A model generated the notes under the pieces. That model saw only the letters and a list, made by a program, of their open reading frames with translations, did no database searches and was not told the DNA's origin. From JAAYZX01 sp040770645 (GTDB taxonomy: Bacteria; Actinomycetota; Thermoleophilia; RBG-16-64-13), in contig JAXGIS010000001.1 of NCBI GenBank assembly GCA_040770645.1, positions 124,001-188,000 on the forward strand: a DNA stretch of 64,000 bases, in the 5' to 3' direction. Both the position numbers and the translations under genes were made by a program. Every line of letters begins with the position of its first letter. Positions within the stretch are counted from its first letter, which is position 1. Of this stretch, positions 38,462-47,735 are shown piece by piece.

Positions 38462-40069
38462 GTGAGAGGAAGCCATCCAAACACGGTTAGAGTATTCGTA
38501 TCGTTGGTTGTCTTCGTGGGACTGCTCGGGTTCGTGATCGCCGGGTGCGGGTCCAGCGCAACCACTACCACGGCCGCTGGTCCCACGACGGGCCCCACGG
38601 AATCCACGACCACCACTGCCGGAGGAGAGCCGACCCTGGCCGTTGTTGTTCAGGGGGTCGACCCGACCACCATGGACCCCGCGGAGCAGGAGGAAACCAC
38701 CACCTGGAACGTGCTTCGCCATCTCTACGATCCGCTCCTCGAGCGCGACACTGACGACGCCACCAAGTTTCACGCTGTTCTCGCGGAGAGCTGGACTCAA
38801 GTAGACCCAACAACAGTGGAGTTCAAGCTGAGGAGCGGGGTTACGTTCAGCGGTGGGGAGCCATTCGACGCTGCCTGCGTGAAGTACAACGTCGACCGGT
38901 TGTTGGGCAAGTTGCCCAACACTCAGCCGACCCTTCTGGCGGACATATTCCAGACGTTAGATGGCGCCGAAGTGGTGGACGCTCAGACGGTGCGCATTAT
39001 CACCACGGCCCCCGACCCGGTCATCTTGGCTAGACTGACGCAGCTCGGCATGATCCCGACCGGTGCTGTGGATGGCAACCCTGATGCCTTGGCCTCCGAG
39101 CCCAACGGCACGGGTCCGTACACCCTGGTCAAGTGGGATCGGAACAACCAAGTGGTGCTCCAAGCCAAACCCGACTACTTCTTGGGCAAGCCCAACATAG
39201 ATCAAGTGATCTTCCGCACCATCTCGGAAGCCAGTACACGGCTGGCTGAGCTTGCGGCTGGGAACGTGGACATCATTCTGAATGTACCGCCCGACAATGT
39301 GGATGAGGTTTCGTCACAAGGCAAAGCTTCGGTGAAGGCTGTGGAGGGAGCCAGAGTGGCGGCCATCTGGTTCAACACTCTGAGCAATCCAACTTTGGCG
39401 AAGCAAGAAGTCAGGCAAGCACTCAACTTTGCCATCGACCGAGACATCATCACCCAGCAGGTGATGGGCGGATTTGCCGTCCCCGTTGCTACCATAGTCC
39501 CCCCGTACTTCACTGGGTACAACCCCGATCTCAAACCAATCCCGTATGACCCCGATAAGGCCAAGAGCCTGCTCGAAGCCGCAGGTGTTCCCGCCGATTT
39601 CACCATTGAGATGCTGCTTCCTGTGGGTAGATACATGCTGGCGGAACAAGTGACACAGGAAGTTGCCAACCAGTTGAGCAAGGTGGGTGTGACTGTCAAG
39701 CTCAATGCCGTGGAGTTCGGCGTGTTCGCTCAGCAGACTCAGGCTCGCGACATTCCGGATCTCATGTACGCGGCTTGGGGTAGCCCGCTCTTGAACCCAA
39801 TTGACATGCTGGAGACCTGTGTGAAAAGCGGGACCACCAACTTCTCCTTCTACTCGAACCCGGCTGTGGACGCAGCCATCGACAAAGCCGCCTCGACAGT
39901 GGGCGATGAACACGTCCAGGCACTCCAAGCGGTGGAGAAGCTGATCTACGATGACCCGCCATTCATCTTCCTGTTTGCTCAGAAAGACATCTACGGCGTG
40001 GCCGACCGGATCGATTGGACTCCACGGAGTGACGAACTTGTCAACCTGTACTACGCATCGGTGAAGTAG
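38462..40069 (+). CDS. Family-5 solute-binding lipoprotein (peptide/nickel type)
   Basis: Extracytoplasmic receptor of the importer, 535 residues. A signal peptide ends in a lipobox (VIAGC, Cys 29), followed by a Thr-rich linker (TTTTAAGPTTG). The SBP_bac_5 core is clear: DPTTMDPAEQEETTTWNVLRH, GTGPYTLVKWDRNNQVVLQA, VRQALNFAIDRD and the late PPFIFLFAQKDIYGV. The GTG at 38462 is preferred to an ATG at 38444 because AAGGAGG (38449-38455) lies between them at proper spacing. The stop overlaps the permease start by one base. The substrate class is peptides by family; nickel or opines cannot be excluded. Confidence 0.92.
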   Translation: MRGSHPNTVRVFVSLVVFVGLLGFVIAGCGSSATTTTAAGPTTGPTESTTTTAGGEPTLAVVVQGVDPTTMDPAEQEETTTWNVLRHLYDPLLERDTDDATKFHAVLAESWTQVDPTTVEFKLRSGVTFSGGEPFDAACVKYNVDRLLGKLPNTQPTLLADIFQTLDGAEVVDAQTVRIITTAPDPVILARLTQLGMIPTGAVDGNPDALASEPNGTGPYTLVKWDRNNQVVLQAKPDYFLGKPNIDQVIFRTISEASTRLAELAAGNVDIILNVPPDNVDEVSSQGKASVKAVEGARVAAIWFNTLSNPTLAKQEVRQALNFAIDRDIITQQVMGGFAVPVATIVPPYFTGYNPDLKPIPYDPDKAKSLLEAAGVPADFTIEMLLPVGRYMLAEQVTQEVANQLSKVGVTVKLNAVEFGVFAQQTQARDIPDLMYAAWGSPLLNPIDMLETCVKSGTTNFSFYSNPAVDAAIDKAASTVGDEHVQALQAVEKLIYDDPPFIFLFAQKDIYGVADRIDWTPRSDELVNLYYASVK

Positions 40070-40986
40070 TGGGCCAGTATCTGCTCAGGCGCTTACTCCA
40101 ATCCCTGGTGGTGATACTGGGGCTGACCATTATTGTCTTTGGGATCTCGCATTTGTCCGGTAATCCTGCCGACCTGATGCTTCCCATGGGGGCAAGCCCT
40201 CAGCAGAGAGCTGATTTGATTCAGCGGCTCGGGCTGGACCGACCGCTACCGGTACAATACATAACGTTCTTGGCCAACGCCGTGCGCGGAGACTTTGGTG
40301 ACTCCATCCGCTTCCGCACCCCGGCGTTGCCGCTGGTGATGAGCAGGGTGCCGGCCACGGCCGAACTAGCTCTGGCCAGTCTGTTGTTCGCGGTGGCCGT
40401 CGGGATTCCCCTGGGGATCCTGGCGGCCCTCCGCTATCGCAAAGCAGGTGACTACTTGGTCACCACCGTCACGACACTCGGGCAGGCCACTCCAAGCTTC
40501 TGGCTGGGCATCATGCTCATACTTGTCTTCGGGGTCCAACTCAAGTGGTTTCCCATCTCGGGTAACGTTGGTTTCAAGTCACTGGTCATGCCGGCCTTCA
40601 CCCTAAGCATCGTTCCATTGGTAACCATCGCCAAGGTGACCAGGTCGAGCATGATCAGTACTCTGCCGCAGGATTATGTACGAACGGCTCGATCCAAAGG
40701 TATCCCGCATGGCCGTGTGGTGCGGCATCACGCGTTGCGAAACGCCTTGATACCGGTTGTTACCGTCATCGGTGTTCTTCTGGGATCCTTGCTCAGCGGA
40801 GCGGTCATCACGGAGCAGATCTTCGCATGGCCCGGCATTGGCCGATTGACTATCGAGTCCATCAACGCCCGTGATTTCCCTGTGGTGCAGGCGATAACAC
40901 TAATCACGTCGGTGGCCGTGGTTGGTGCGAACTTGCTCGTTGATCTCAGCTACTCACTGCTCGATCCCAGGATTCGCCGGTCGTGA
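40069..40986 (+). CDS. oppB: ABC permease, DppB/OppB type
   Basis: Integral membrane subunit, 305 residues with about six helices. N-terminal YLLRRLLQSLVVILGLTIIVF, the first periplasmic loop with GLDRPLPVQYITFL, and the EAA loop region YVRTARSKGIPHGRVVRHHALRNALIPV are standard. GTG start overlapping the SBP stop by one base, and GTGA overlap with the next permease. Intact. Confidence 0.94.
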   Translation: MGQYLLRRLLQSLVVILGLTIIVFGISHLSGNPADLMLPMGASPQQRADLIQRLGLDRPLPVQYITFLANAVRGDFGDSIRFRTPALPLVMSRVPATAELALASLLFAVAVGIPLGILAALRYRKAGDYLVTTVTTLGQATPSFWLGIMLILVFGVQLKWFPISGNVGFKSLVMPAFTLSIVPLVTIAKVTRSSMISTLPQDYVRTARSKGIPHGRVVRHHALRNALIPVVTVIGVLLGSLLSGAVITEQIFAWPGIGRLTIESINARDFPVVQAITLITSVAVVGANLLVDLSYSLLDPRIRRS

Positions 40987-41839
40987 AGAGGTTCATCCGA
41001 GCCGCCAAGAGCTTCTTCCTCACTTTTCCTGGGGCTGGGGCCGGCGCGGTACTGGCCTTCATCTTCATAGTGCTGGCCGTGATATCCCCTTTGTTCAACC
41101 ACGCCGCGTTCGACACAGATCCTGCAATTCGCCTGACCCCGCCGCAGTGGTTTTCGGGACCGCACTTCCTGGGCACGGATTCACTGGGCCGGGATCTGCT
41201 GGCACGAATGATTGTAGCCGTGAGAATCTCTCTTCTGGTGGCAGCGCTGCCGTGTTGGTAGCCGGCGCGATCGGTGTAGTTGTGGGGGTTTTCTCCGGGT
41301 ATTTCGGTAGGTGGACCGACGCCGTCGTGATGCGGGTAACCGACACCCTCATGGCTGTACCGCTGGTTCTGTTCGCAATTGCCGTGATGATGGTGGTCGG
41401 TTCCGGCATTCGCCCTCTGATTTTCGTCATCGCTACGACTCAGTGGATGACCTATGCTCGAACAGCCAGAGCCGAGTCTCTACAGTTGCGTGAGCAGGAG
41501 TACGTGGCCGCCTCATCATCGTTGGGGGCCTCGCACTTGCGGATCATGGTTCAGAACATTCTCCCGAACGTGCTTCCCTCCGCCATCGCTCTTGCGACTA
41601 TCAACGTGTCTATGGTTATTTTGCTTGAGGCGGGTCTCAGCTACTTGGGCCTCGGAGTGCCGCTGCCCAACCCTTCTCTGGGCAGTCTGCTGTCAGAAGG
41701 AAGACAGTACATTACCAGGGCGCCGTGGCTGGCCATCTACCCGGGGATTGCTCTCATGCTCCTGGTGCTGGGAGTCAACCTTCTCGGCGACGGGCTGCGT
41801 TCGTATCTTGATCCACGATCACGGGAGAGGGCTGATTAG
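40983..41839 (+). CDS. oppC: ABC permease, DppC/OppC type (one frameshift)
   Basis: Second permease, about 285 residues once joined. The first frame gives the N-terminal helix, FLGTDSLGRDLLARMI and VRISLLVAAL. The second frame continues AVLVAGAIGVVVGVFSGYFG, the EAA region YVAASSSLGASHLRIMVQNILPN and the end GVNLLGDGLRSYLDPR. The frames join if one G is added near 41250 (gctgccg read as gctggccg). A sequencing indel is the simplest reading because the rest is perfect. GTGA overlap with oppB. Confidence 0.92.
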
Positions 41840-41866
41840 GTCTTTCCTGCAGGAGGTTCTGCACCC

Positions 41867-43154
41867 ATGTCTCTGGAGAGCGTCGATTCGTACTTGGCAG
41901 AAATGAGGAGCCAACATTTGGCTTCACTTATGGACCTCTTACGCATACCCAGTGTTAGCGCCCGACGAGGAGCGTCGGGACGATATTGAGACCTGTGCAG
42001 CGTGGTTGAAGGAGCATTTGGAGGAAATCGGCGCCGAGCACGTGCAGTTGCTCCGGACGGGCGGCAACCCTGTCGTCTATGGAGATTGGTTGCATGCACA
42101 CGAGGGTGCCCCAACGGTTCTGGTATACGGACACTACGATGTACAGCCCGCGGAGCCGCTCGAGTTGTGGGATTCGCCGCCGTTTGAGCCATCCATACGC
42201 AACGACAGGATTTATGCGCGTGGTGTCTCCGACAACAAGGGTCAACTCTATCTGTACCTGAAGGCCTTTGAGGCCTTCTTGGCAACCCGGAACTCGCTGC
42301 CCCTCAACGTCAAGTTCCTGTTGGAGGGCGAGGAGGAACTCAGGGCGGACCATCTGCTTCAACTGGTGACGGAACAGTCTGCACTGCTGGCGGCGGACGT
42401 GGCAGCCGTTTCCGATGCCGGTTTCTTTGAAGCTGACGTTCCCGGGTTGACCACCGGCCTACGTGGGATGGCAGCGCTCAACTTCAGTCTGCGTACGGCC
42501 AACACGGACCTTCATTCGGGGGGATTCGGGGGAACCGTGCCGAATGCGCTGCACGCCATGGCTGCGTTGGTCTCGGGGCTCCATAGTCCGGAAGATGGGA
42601 CCGTGCTTGTCGATGGTTTCTATGATGATGTCAAACCCATATCGGCATCTTTGCGAGATGCTTGGGCGCTCCTGCCCTTTGATCCGGCCAACTACACCAG
42701 CGATATTGGTGTAAGCGTACTCTTCGGTGAGAGCGGGTATTCTCCACTGGAGAGATTGTGGGCGCGACCCACTCTAGAGGTGTGTGGTTTGTGGGGCGGT
42801 TATCAGGGCGCCGGGGTGAAGACAATCGTTCCCTGCGAGGCTCACGCCAAGATCTCGTGCCGGCTGGTTCCAGACCAGGATCCATATAGAGTGCTGGACT
42901 TGGTGCGGAAGCATCTCATGCAGAACGTTCCCCCCGGGGCGCGTCTAACGTTTGACTACGAACTCCCAGGATGCTACCCGGTGGTCACGCCCACGGATAG
43001 CCCGGCGCTTGATTCTGCGCTCTCCGCGCTACGCGTGGTTTACGGCAAGGAACCCGTGATCTTCCGCAACGGTGCTTCCGTACCCGTCGTAGAGATCATC
43101 CAGCGGGTGTTGAAGCTTGGAAATCCGTGCTCCGCTTCATCTCCTCGATGCTAG
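41867..43154 (+). pseudogene. M20-family dipeptidase, frameshifted and lacking its normal C-terminus
   Basis: Zinc peptidase of the ArgE/DapE/CNDP-like M20 group, fitting the preceding peptide importer. The N-terminus is MSLESVDSYLAEMRSQHLA with IPSVSA (41867 frame). The frame changes near 41958, then VLVYGHYDVQPAEP (metal His/Asp), ARGVSDNKGQLYLY (bridging Asp) and LLEGEEE (catalytic Glu) follow. The C-terminal part reads VIFRNGASVPVVEIIQ but then ends at 43154 without the HSPNE-type metal-ligand segment expected about 25 residues later. Whether the tail is lost or hidden by a further indel in 43155-43300 is unclear; no remnant is recognisable there. Confidence 0.8.
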
Positions 43155-43389
43155 CCTATGTTCGGAGGAGTAGGATGGGCGGAGCCGTCTCAAAGCCCGG
43201 TCGAACCGAGGATGCGAAACCAATGGAGCCTCGGTGTCAAGGCCCAGGTGGTGCGGAAATCGTGCTCAGGTGCCGTGATGGGATGCTGCTACTTCATTAG
43301 AAAACTAGTGAAACAACAAGCTGCGTTTTTGCAGCGCGCGCCGGTGCGCGGAAGAGCCGGGTGGCCGATCGAGGTTAGGGGACTGAAGC

Positions 43390-44289
43390 GTGCACGGTCG
43401 AAGTAAGGGCTTGGCCGGCGTGTCGGTCGCCTCGATCATCTGGGGCTCTACCGCTCTGTTCGCGCGTTGGTCCGGCGCAGAGCCGCTTGTGGTCGTATTT
43501 TGGCGGGTGGCGATCGCCTCTGTGGCGCTGCTTGCTTACGTGTTCGTGCGTGGCGAGCACAAGGTGCTGCCGTGCCTCGGTAAACGGGCTCTTCTGGGGC
43601 TGGTGGTCCTGGGGTTGCTACTGGCGATTGGCTGGGGCGCGCTATTCACCGCCTACACCCGAACCTCTGTGGCCACAGCCGTTCTGCTGAACTACGTTGG
43701 CCCGGTGTTGGTGGCAGCGCTCACGCCGATGGTGACCCACGTCCCCTCCGATCGGCGGATTGCTTTACCGCTGACTCTTGCACTGATGGGCACAGCGGTC
43801 ATTGTGGGTCCTCAGGCTTTGGATGCAACCGGTACCCAGAATCTGCTTGGGATGCTGCTTGCCATCGTGTCTGCTCTCACCTATGCGGCCAGCGTTCTCA
43901 TCACCAAAAGGTTGTTAGTGGGGGTGTCTCCCGGAATTGTGGCCCTGGCCCAGCAAGCAGTGGCGGCCGTTGTTTTGCTACCTGCCGCCCTTCGGTTGCC
44001 TGCCCCCGTGGGGGTACCGGGTTGGGGTTCGTTGGTGATCCTTGGCGTTGTTCACTCGGGGGCAGCGTGGCTGCTCTTCTACACTGGACTGCGTATGGTG
44101 CGCGCCGATCAGGTGGCTGTGCTCACATACATCGAACCGGTGGCGGCAGTCATCTTTGCCGCACTCCTTCTGGCGGAGCCACTGAGATGGTACACGGTAG
44201 TGGGTGGGGCTGCGGTCGTGATGGGTGGGGTGTTGGTGGCGCGTCTGGGTGTGCCCCTGGCTCGGAAGAACGCGTTCCCGCGGCGGTGA
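43390..44289 (+). CDS. EamA/DMT-family transporter
   Basis: 299 residues, ten hydrophobic helices in two EamA repeats. The first carries SIIWGSTALFARWSG; the second carries VHSGAAWLLFYTGL and the signature YIEPVAAVIFAALLLAE. Probable metabolite or amino-acid exporter. GTG start at 43390 (VHGRSKGLAG). It differs from the other EamA gene at 13957 and is not a recent duplicate. A hairpin terminator lies about 60 bases downstream. Confidence 0.9.
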   Translation: MHGRSKGLAGVSVASIIWGSTALFARWSGAEPLVVVFWRVAIASVALLAYVFVRGEHKVLPCLGKRALLGLVVLGLLLAIGWGALFTAYTRTSVATAVLLNYVGPVLVAALTPMVTHVPSDRRIALPLTLALMGTAVIVGPQALDATGTQNLLGMLLAIVSALTYAASVLITKRLLVGVSPGIVALAQQAVAAVVLLPAALRLPAPVGVPGWGSLVILGVVHSGAAWLLFYTGLRMVRADQVAVLTYIEPVAAVIFAALLLAEPLRWYTVVGGAAVVMGGVLVARLGVPLARKNAFPRR

Positions 44290-44347
44290 CTTCGCATGTG
44301 CCTCGAAGCGGGCGAGATCTATGAAGCGAGGGCCACAGTGTCGGTAC

Positions 44348-44382
44348 GGTGCCGGCCGCGATGTGGAATCGCGACCGGCACC
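44348..44382. terminator. Hairpin between convergent genes
   Basis: A 15-bp stem with one mismatch (44348-44362 with 44368-44382) closes a GTGGA loop, between the EamA gene (plus) and the Rid-family gene (minus). GC-rich, no T-tract. Confidence 0.65.
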
Positions 44383-44440
44383 CAGTCCACCCGGCACCGA
44401 GATGGATCTTGTCCTGCTCCGCGCTGGGAAGGGCGATTAC

Positions 44441-44833
44441 CTAATCCAACACCACAGTGCACTCTATTTCAATGAGAAGACCGTCCACAGCTAATCCTGT
44501 GACTCCCACGATAGTCTGTGGAGGGTCCTCCGCGCCTCCGGTGACTTCAGAGATGGCAGCGGCAATGGTCTGAAACTCGGTGGGCTGAGTGGTGTAGACC
44601 GTGCGTCTCACCACATCGGACCAAGTGGCACTGACCTCGTCGAGCGCCACCTTGACGTTCTTCATGGTGGCCAGCGTTTGCTGATGAAGGTCGCCTGCTC
44701 CGATGATGCTGAAGTCCGGGGCCAATGCCGTCTGACCGGCCAGGAATACCAGCCGGGATCCGGATGCAACGGCTATGTGGCTGAATCCGGGTGTGGGATG
44801 GAGGACGGCGGGATTGATCAGTTTGCGTGACAT
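44441..44833 (-). CDS. Rid-family (YjgF/YER057c) protein without the RidA arginine
   Basis: 130 residues, a single trimeric chorismate-mutase-like fold protein. VFLAGQTALAPD, GAGDLHQQTLATMKNVKVALDEV and the end LLIEIECTVVLD are typical of the family. Where RidA has the catalytic Arg (pattern PARSxVxV), this protein reads PPQTIVGV, so the residue that binds the imine substrate carboxylate is Gln. Imine deaminase activity is therefore unlikely; other Rid subfamilies have distinct or unknown roles. The ATG is at 44833. Confidence 0.88.
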   Translation of the reverse strand: MSRKLINPAVLHPTPGFSHIAVASGSRLVFLAGQTALAPDFSIIGAGDLHQQTLATMKNVKVALDEVSATWSDVVRRTVYTTQPTEFQTIAAAISEVTGGAEDPPQTIVGVTGLAVDGLLIEIECTVVLD

Positions 44834-44909
44834 AGGCTCCCCCTTTCTAGAACTCGGACATCAAAGCCCCACATTGCGCCAACCGGCCGCTTCCTACAGG
44901 GTCGGTGGC

Positions 44910-45785
44910 TTAGTAGAGTTCCAAGCGAACACTGCTGACGCCGGTGCGTACGGTCACGTCTAGCGTGGGGCCACCTCCTTCGTGCACGAGACTGCCGTCG
45001 CCCGCCCGCTTGAAGCCCACCAGCTCGAGGTTGGTGAGGCCCGATTCGCTGCGAACCACAATGGTGAGGTCTCGAGAGACACTGATGCGGTATGAAGAGA
45101 CCCCGCCAGAGATATCGAGTCTGGCCCCGGCAGAAGTCACGCGACCAATTCTGGCTTTGACGACCGCGGCACCCGTGCTCAACTGGAGCCTCTGGAGCGG
45201 CACTTGGTCGAGGTCGAGATCAATGCTTGCCGCACCGCCGCGGACATCGAGGTTCCATGGCACCGTGGACGAAAGCGTCAGGTCCATCACCTCCCTGCCG
45301 CCGATCCCCGGCCAGTACCAACGTTTGAGACTGGGACCCAGTTGCACCTGATACCGGTCGCCCACTTGTGACTGGCTGATGCGGAGGGCGGCCCGGGACC
45401 AGTATGTGCCGGTCACCAAGGCGGCCGCCGGTTCACCTCGGACAGTGACTTTCGATGCCGCCACGTCCAGACCGGCAGAGGCCACGGATATGCCGGCCGC
45501 CGGCGGGCCTTCGATGTGGTGCTCGGTCAGACCACTCGTGCCGGTGCCCCAAAAGAACCACGCGGCCACCACCCCTCCTACCAGGATTACCGCCATGACG
45601 ACGGCCGCTATTATGGGCTGCCTGCGGTTGAGCAGGAGGTGGACACCGATGAGCACGAGCGCGAGCGGCCATAGTTGCAGCAACGAGAGGAGGAAGTACC
45701 ATGAGACCCACCCTAGGCTCGCTGCCAGCAGCAGCACCCCCACGATGATTATGATCAGCCCCCAGATGAGCCTTCCGGTCTTCAT
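44910..45785 (-). CDS. LiaF-like membrane protein with toastrack domain
   Basis: 291 residues: three to four N-terminal membrane helices (LIWGLIIIIVGVLLLAASLG, LWPLALVLIGVHLLL, VVMAVILVGGVVAAWFFW), then a beta-rich extracytoplasmic domain of repeated strands (DLTLSSTVPWNLDVRGGAAS, LDISGGVSSYRISVS, DVTVRTGVSSVRLELY) like the DUF4097/LiaF toastrack domain. Such proteins sense or modulate envelope stress, usually with a two-component system, but none is adjacent here. The ATG at 45785 is preceded by GGGAGG; the longer frame upstream is not used. Confidence 0.75.
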   Translation of the reverse strand: MKTGRLIWGLIIIIVGVLLLAASLGWVSWYFLLSLLQLWPLALVLIGVHLLLNRRQPIIAAVVMAVILVGGVVAAWFFWGTGTSGLTEHHIEGPPAAGISVASAGLDVAASKVTVRGEPAAALVTGTYWSRAALRISQSQVGDRYQVQLGPSLKRWYWPGIGGREVMDLTLSSTVPWNLDVRGGAASIDLDLDQVPLQRLQLSTGAAVVKARIGRVTSAGARLDISGGVSSYRISVSRDLTIVVRSESGLTNLELVGFKRAGDGSLVHEGGGPTLDVTVRTGVSSVRLELY

Positions 45786-45971
45786 GGCCTGCGACCTCCC
45801 AGGATATCCGCTATCCCCGTCGCGATCAGGATGATCGGCCATAGTCTACCCCAGTCCCACGTCTGCCCCCAGTTCCCAAGGTCGAGGGAAATTCACCCTG
45901 TGACCAATCCTACGACAAGGATGGTGACCTCTGCCACTGCCGGGAGCCGATTGCGGAAGTCGTTTGCCCGG

Positions 45972-47735
45972 CTAGATCTTTCGTTTGCGCCAATCACGCC
46001 ACGGAAGCGTGTTGAGGATGTGCCGAGGCTCCAGCCAACCTCGTCGTGCTTCACCCACTCCGTAGTCCAGTAGGTCGAAGCCACCTGGATTGTGGGCGTC
46101 GCTGCTGATGATGAAGCGGATGCCCAGCTTGGCTCCCTCCCTTGCGATACGTCCTGGTAAATCGAGCCGCTCGAAGCTGGAATTTATTTCTAGGGCCGTT
46201 CCGGTTTCGGCGGCCAGGGTGAGCAGTTGATCGATGTCCACGTCATAGGCCGGCCGCCGGAGCAGCAGGCGCCCAGTGGGGTGACCGATGGCGTCAACAT
46301 GGGGATTGCGCATGGCGGCGGTGAGCCGACGCATGATCTGCTTCCGGGGCTGCGTGAGGGAGGTGTGAATGCTCGCCACCACGAAGTCCAGCCCGGCGAG
46401 CACATCGTCGGGTAGGTCCAGGGTACCGTCAGCAAGAATGTCCAGCTCGCAACCAGCCAATACCAAAGGACCATCGTCTCCCAGTTGTCGGTTCACAACA
46501 TCGATCTCGGCACGTTGTTGGAGAAGTCGATCTGCATCGAGGCCTCGGGCCACGGCGAGCGACCGCGTATGATCGCAGATACAGATATACCCGAGACCGC
46601 GTTCTCGAGCGGCGAGCGCCATCTCCGCTATGGTGGCCTTACCATCCGACCATACTGAGTGAACGTGCATGTCACCGCGTAGGTCTCGGCGTGTCACCAA
46701 CTGTGGCAAATGTCCTTCGCGGGCCGCTTCCAACTCACCCTTGTCATCCCGCAACTCGGGTGGTATCCAGTCAAACCCCAGGTGGCGGTAAACTCCTTCT
46801 TCGCGCACGAAAGCGAATGGTTGTATGGTCTTACCGACCAACTGCGGTTCCGTGGCCTGCTGCAGCACCGTGAATCCATGAAGTTGGGCATGCTTGTACA
46901 AGGCCGCGTTGTGTTCGGTACTTCCGGTTCTGTACTGCAGGAGATTGCCGTATGAGGTGGGCGGGGAGATCCGCAGGTCCACAGGGATCCCTGTGTGCGT
47001 GGCGGCCACGAGCACACCGGCGACGGGGCGTTCCACCAACGCGACATCGGGGAGTGCCGCAAATGCTGCGAAGACCTCGTTCTCTGAGTCACTCGCGGCA
47101 GTGAGGTTGATGTCTTTCACGGTGGAACTTCTTCGGCGTATGCTGCCGGCGATGTCGGCAACCTGGACCGAGGGCATGCCCCGAAGGGCCTGCAGAAGGC
47201 GCTCGGCCGGCGGATCGGCTGTACCGAGCAACCATCGTGTCGCATGAAGAGCCGAGTTGGTCATAGCAGCCTCAGCCGCAGCCAGCAACCTCTCCTGGGT
47301 GCGCGGGCCCATGCCGGGTATGGCCGCCACCTGTCCGGCCCGGCACGCCTCGAGCAGGCCGGGCACATCACCAACGCGAAGGTTCTCCCACAGCGCTCTC
47401 ACCTTTCGGGGCCCCAGCCCCGGGAGAGCCAGCAGTTCCACGATACCTTCGGGGTAGTCCTCTTGCAGCTCGTCCAGCAGGGAGACTCGTCCGGTCCGGA
47501 CATACTCCGTGACTGCGCGTTCGATGGCGTTCCCCACTCCTGGTAGTGTGCGCAGCTCGCCCTGGAGGGCGAGCTGCGCCACCGAGCCCGGGTATTCGGC
47601 CAGCGCTTCTGCCGCCTTCTCGTAGGCGAGGATGCGGTAAGAGCTGTCACCGCGCAGCCACAGCAGACGGGCTATGCGTGTCAGCGTCGCAGCGATCTCC
47701 CTGTTGCCGGCCAATGCCGGGGACGGCGGACACAT
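45972..47735 (-). CDS. polX: Family X DNA polymerase with PHP domain (PolX), polymerase site altered
   Basis: 587 residues. Helix-hairpin-helix regions (LRTLPGVGNAIERAV, LLALPGLGPRKVRALW) and the nucleotidyltransferase core (AGSIRRRSSTVKDIN at about 196-210, PVDLRI at 251-256, YRTGSTEHNAAL) are followed by an intact PHP domain (DMHVHSVWSDG at about 355, CDHT, GCELDIL, ASIHTSL, IGHPTGR, SSDAHNPGG). PolX normally has D-x-D where this protein has D208-I-N210, so one of the three catalytic aspartates is Asn. The PHP exonuclease/phosphatase site looks complete. The start ATG overlaps the stop of the upstream FAD gene (TGATG). Confidence 0.92.
   Translation of the reverse strand: MCPPSPALAGNREIAATLTRIARLLWLRGDSSYRILAYEKAAEALAEYPGSVAQLALQGELRTLPGVGNAIERAVTEYVRTGRVSLLDELQEDYPEGIVELLALPGLGPRKVRALWENLRVGDVPGLLEACRAGQVAAIPGMGPRTQERLLAAAEAAMTNSALHATRWLLGTADPPAERLLQALRGMPSVQVADIAGSIRRRSSTVKDINLTAASDSENEVFAAFAALPDVALVERPVAGVLVAATHTGIPVDLRISPPTSYGNLLQYRTGSTEHNAALYKHAQLHGFTVLQQATEPQLVGKTIQPFAFVREEGVYRHLGFDWIPPELRDDKGELEAAREGHLPQLVTRRDLRGDMHVHSVWSDGKATIAEMALAARERGLGYICICDHTRSLAVARGLDADRLLQQRAEIDVVNRQLGDDGPLVLAGCELDILADGTLDLPDDVLAGLDFVVASIHTSLTQPRKQIMRRLTAAMRNPHVDAIGHPTGRLLLRRPAYDVDIDQLLTLAAETGTALEINSSFERLDLPGRIAREGAKLGIRFIISSDAHNPGGFDLLDYGVGEARRGWLEPRHILNTLPWRDWRKRKI

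Noticed and set aside
43158..43406. 82-codon plus frame between the M20 peptidase and the EamA gene
   Set aside because: No SD, no recognisable pattern, and it overlaps the EamA start; likely chance.
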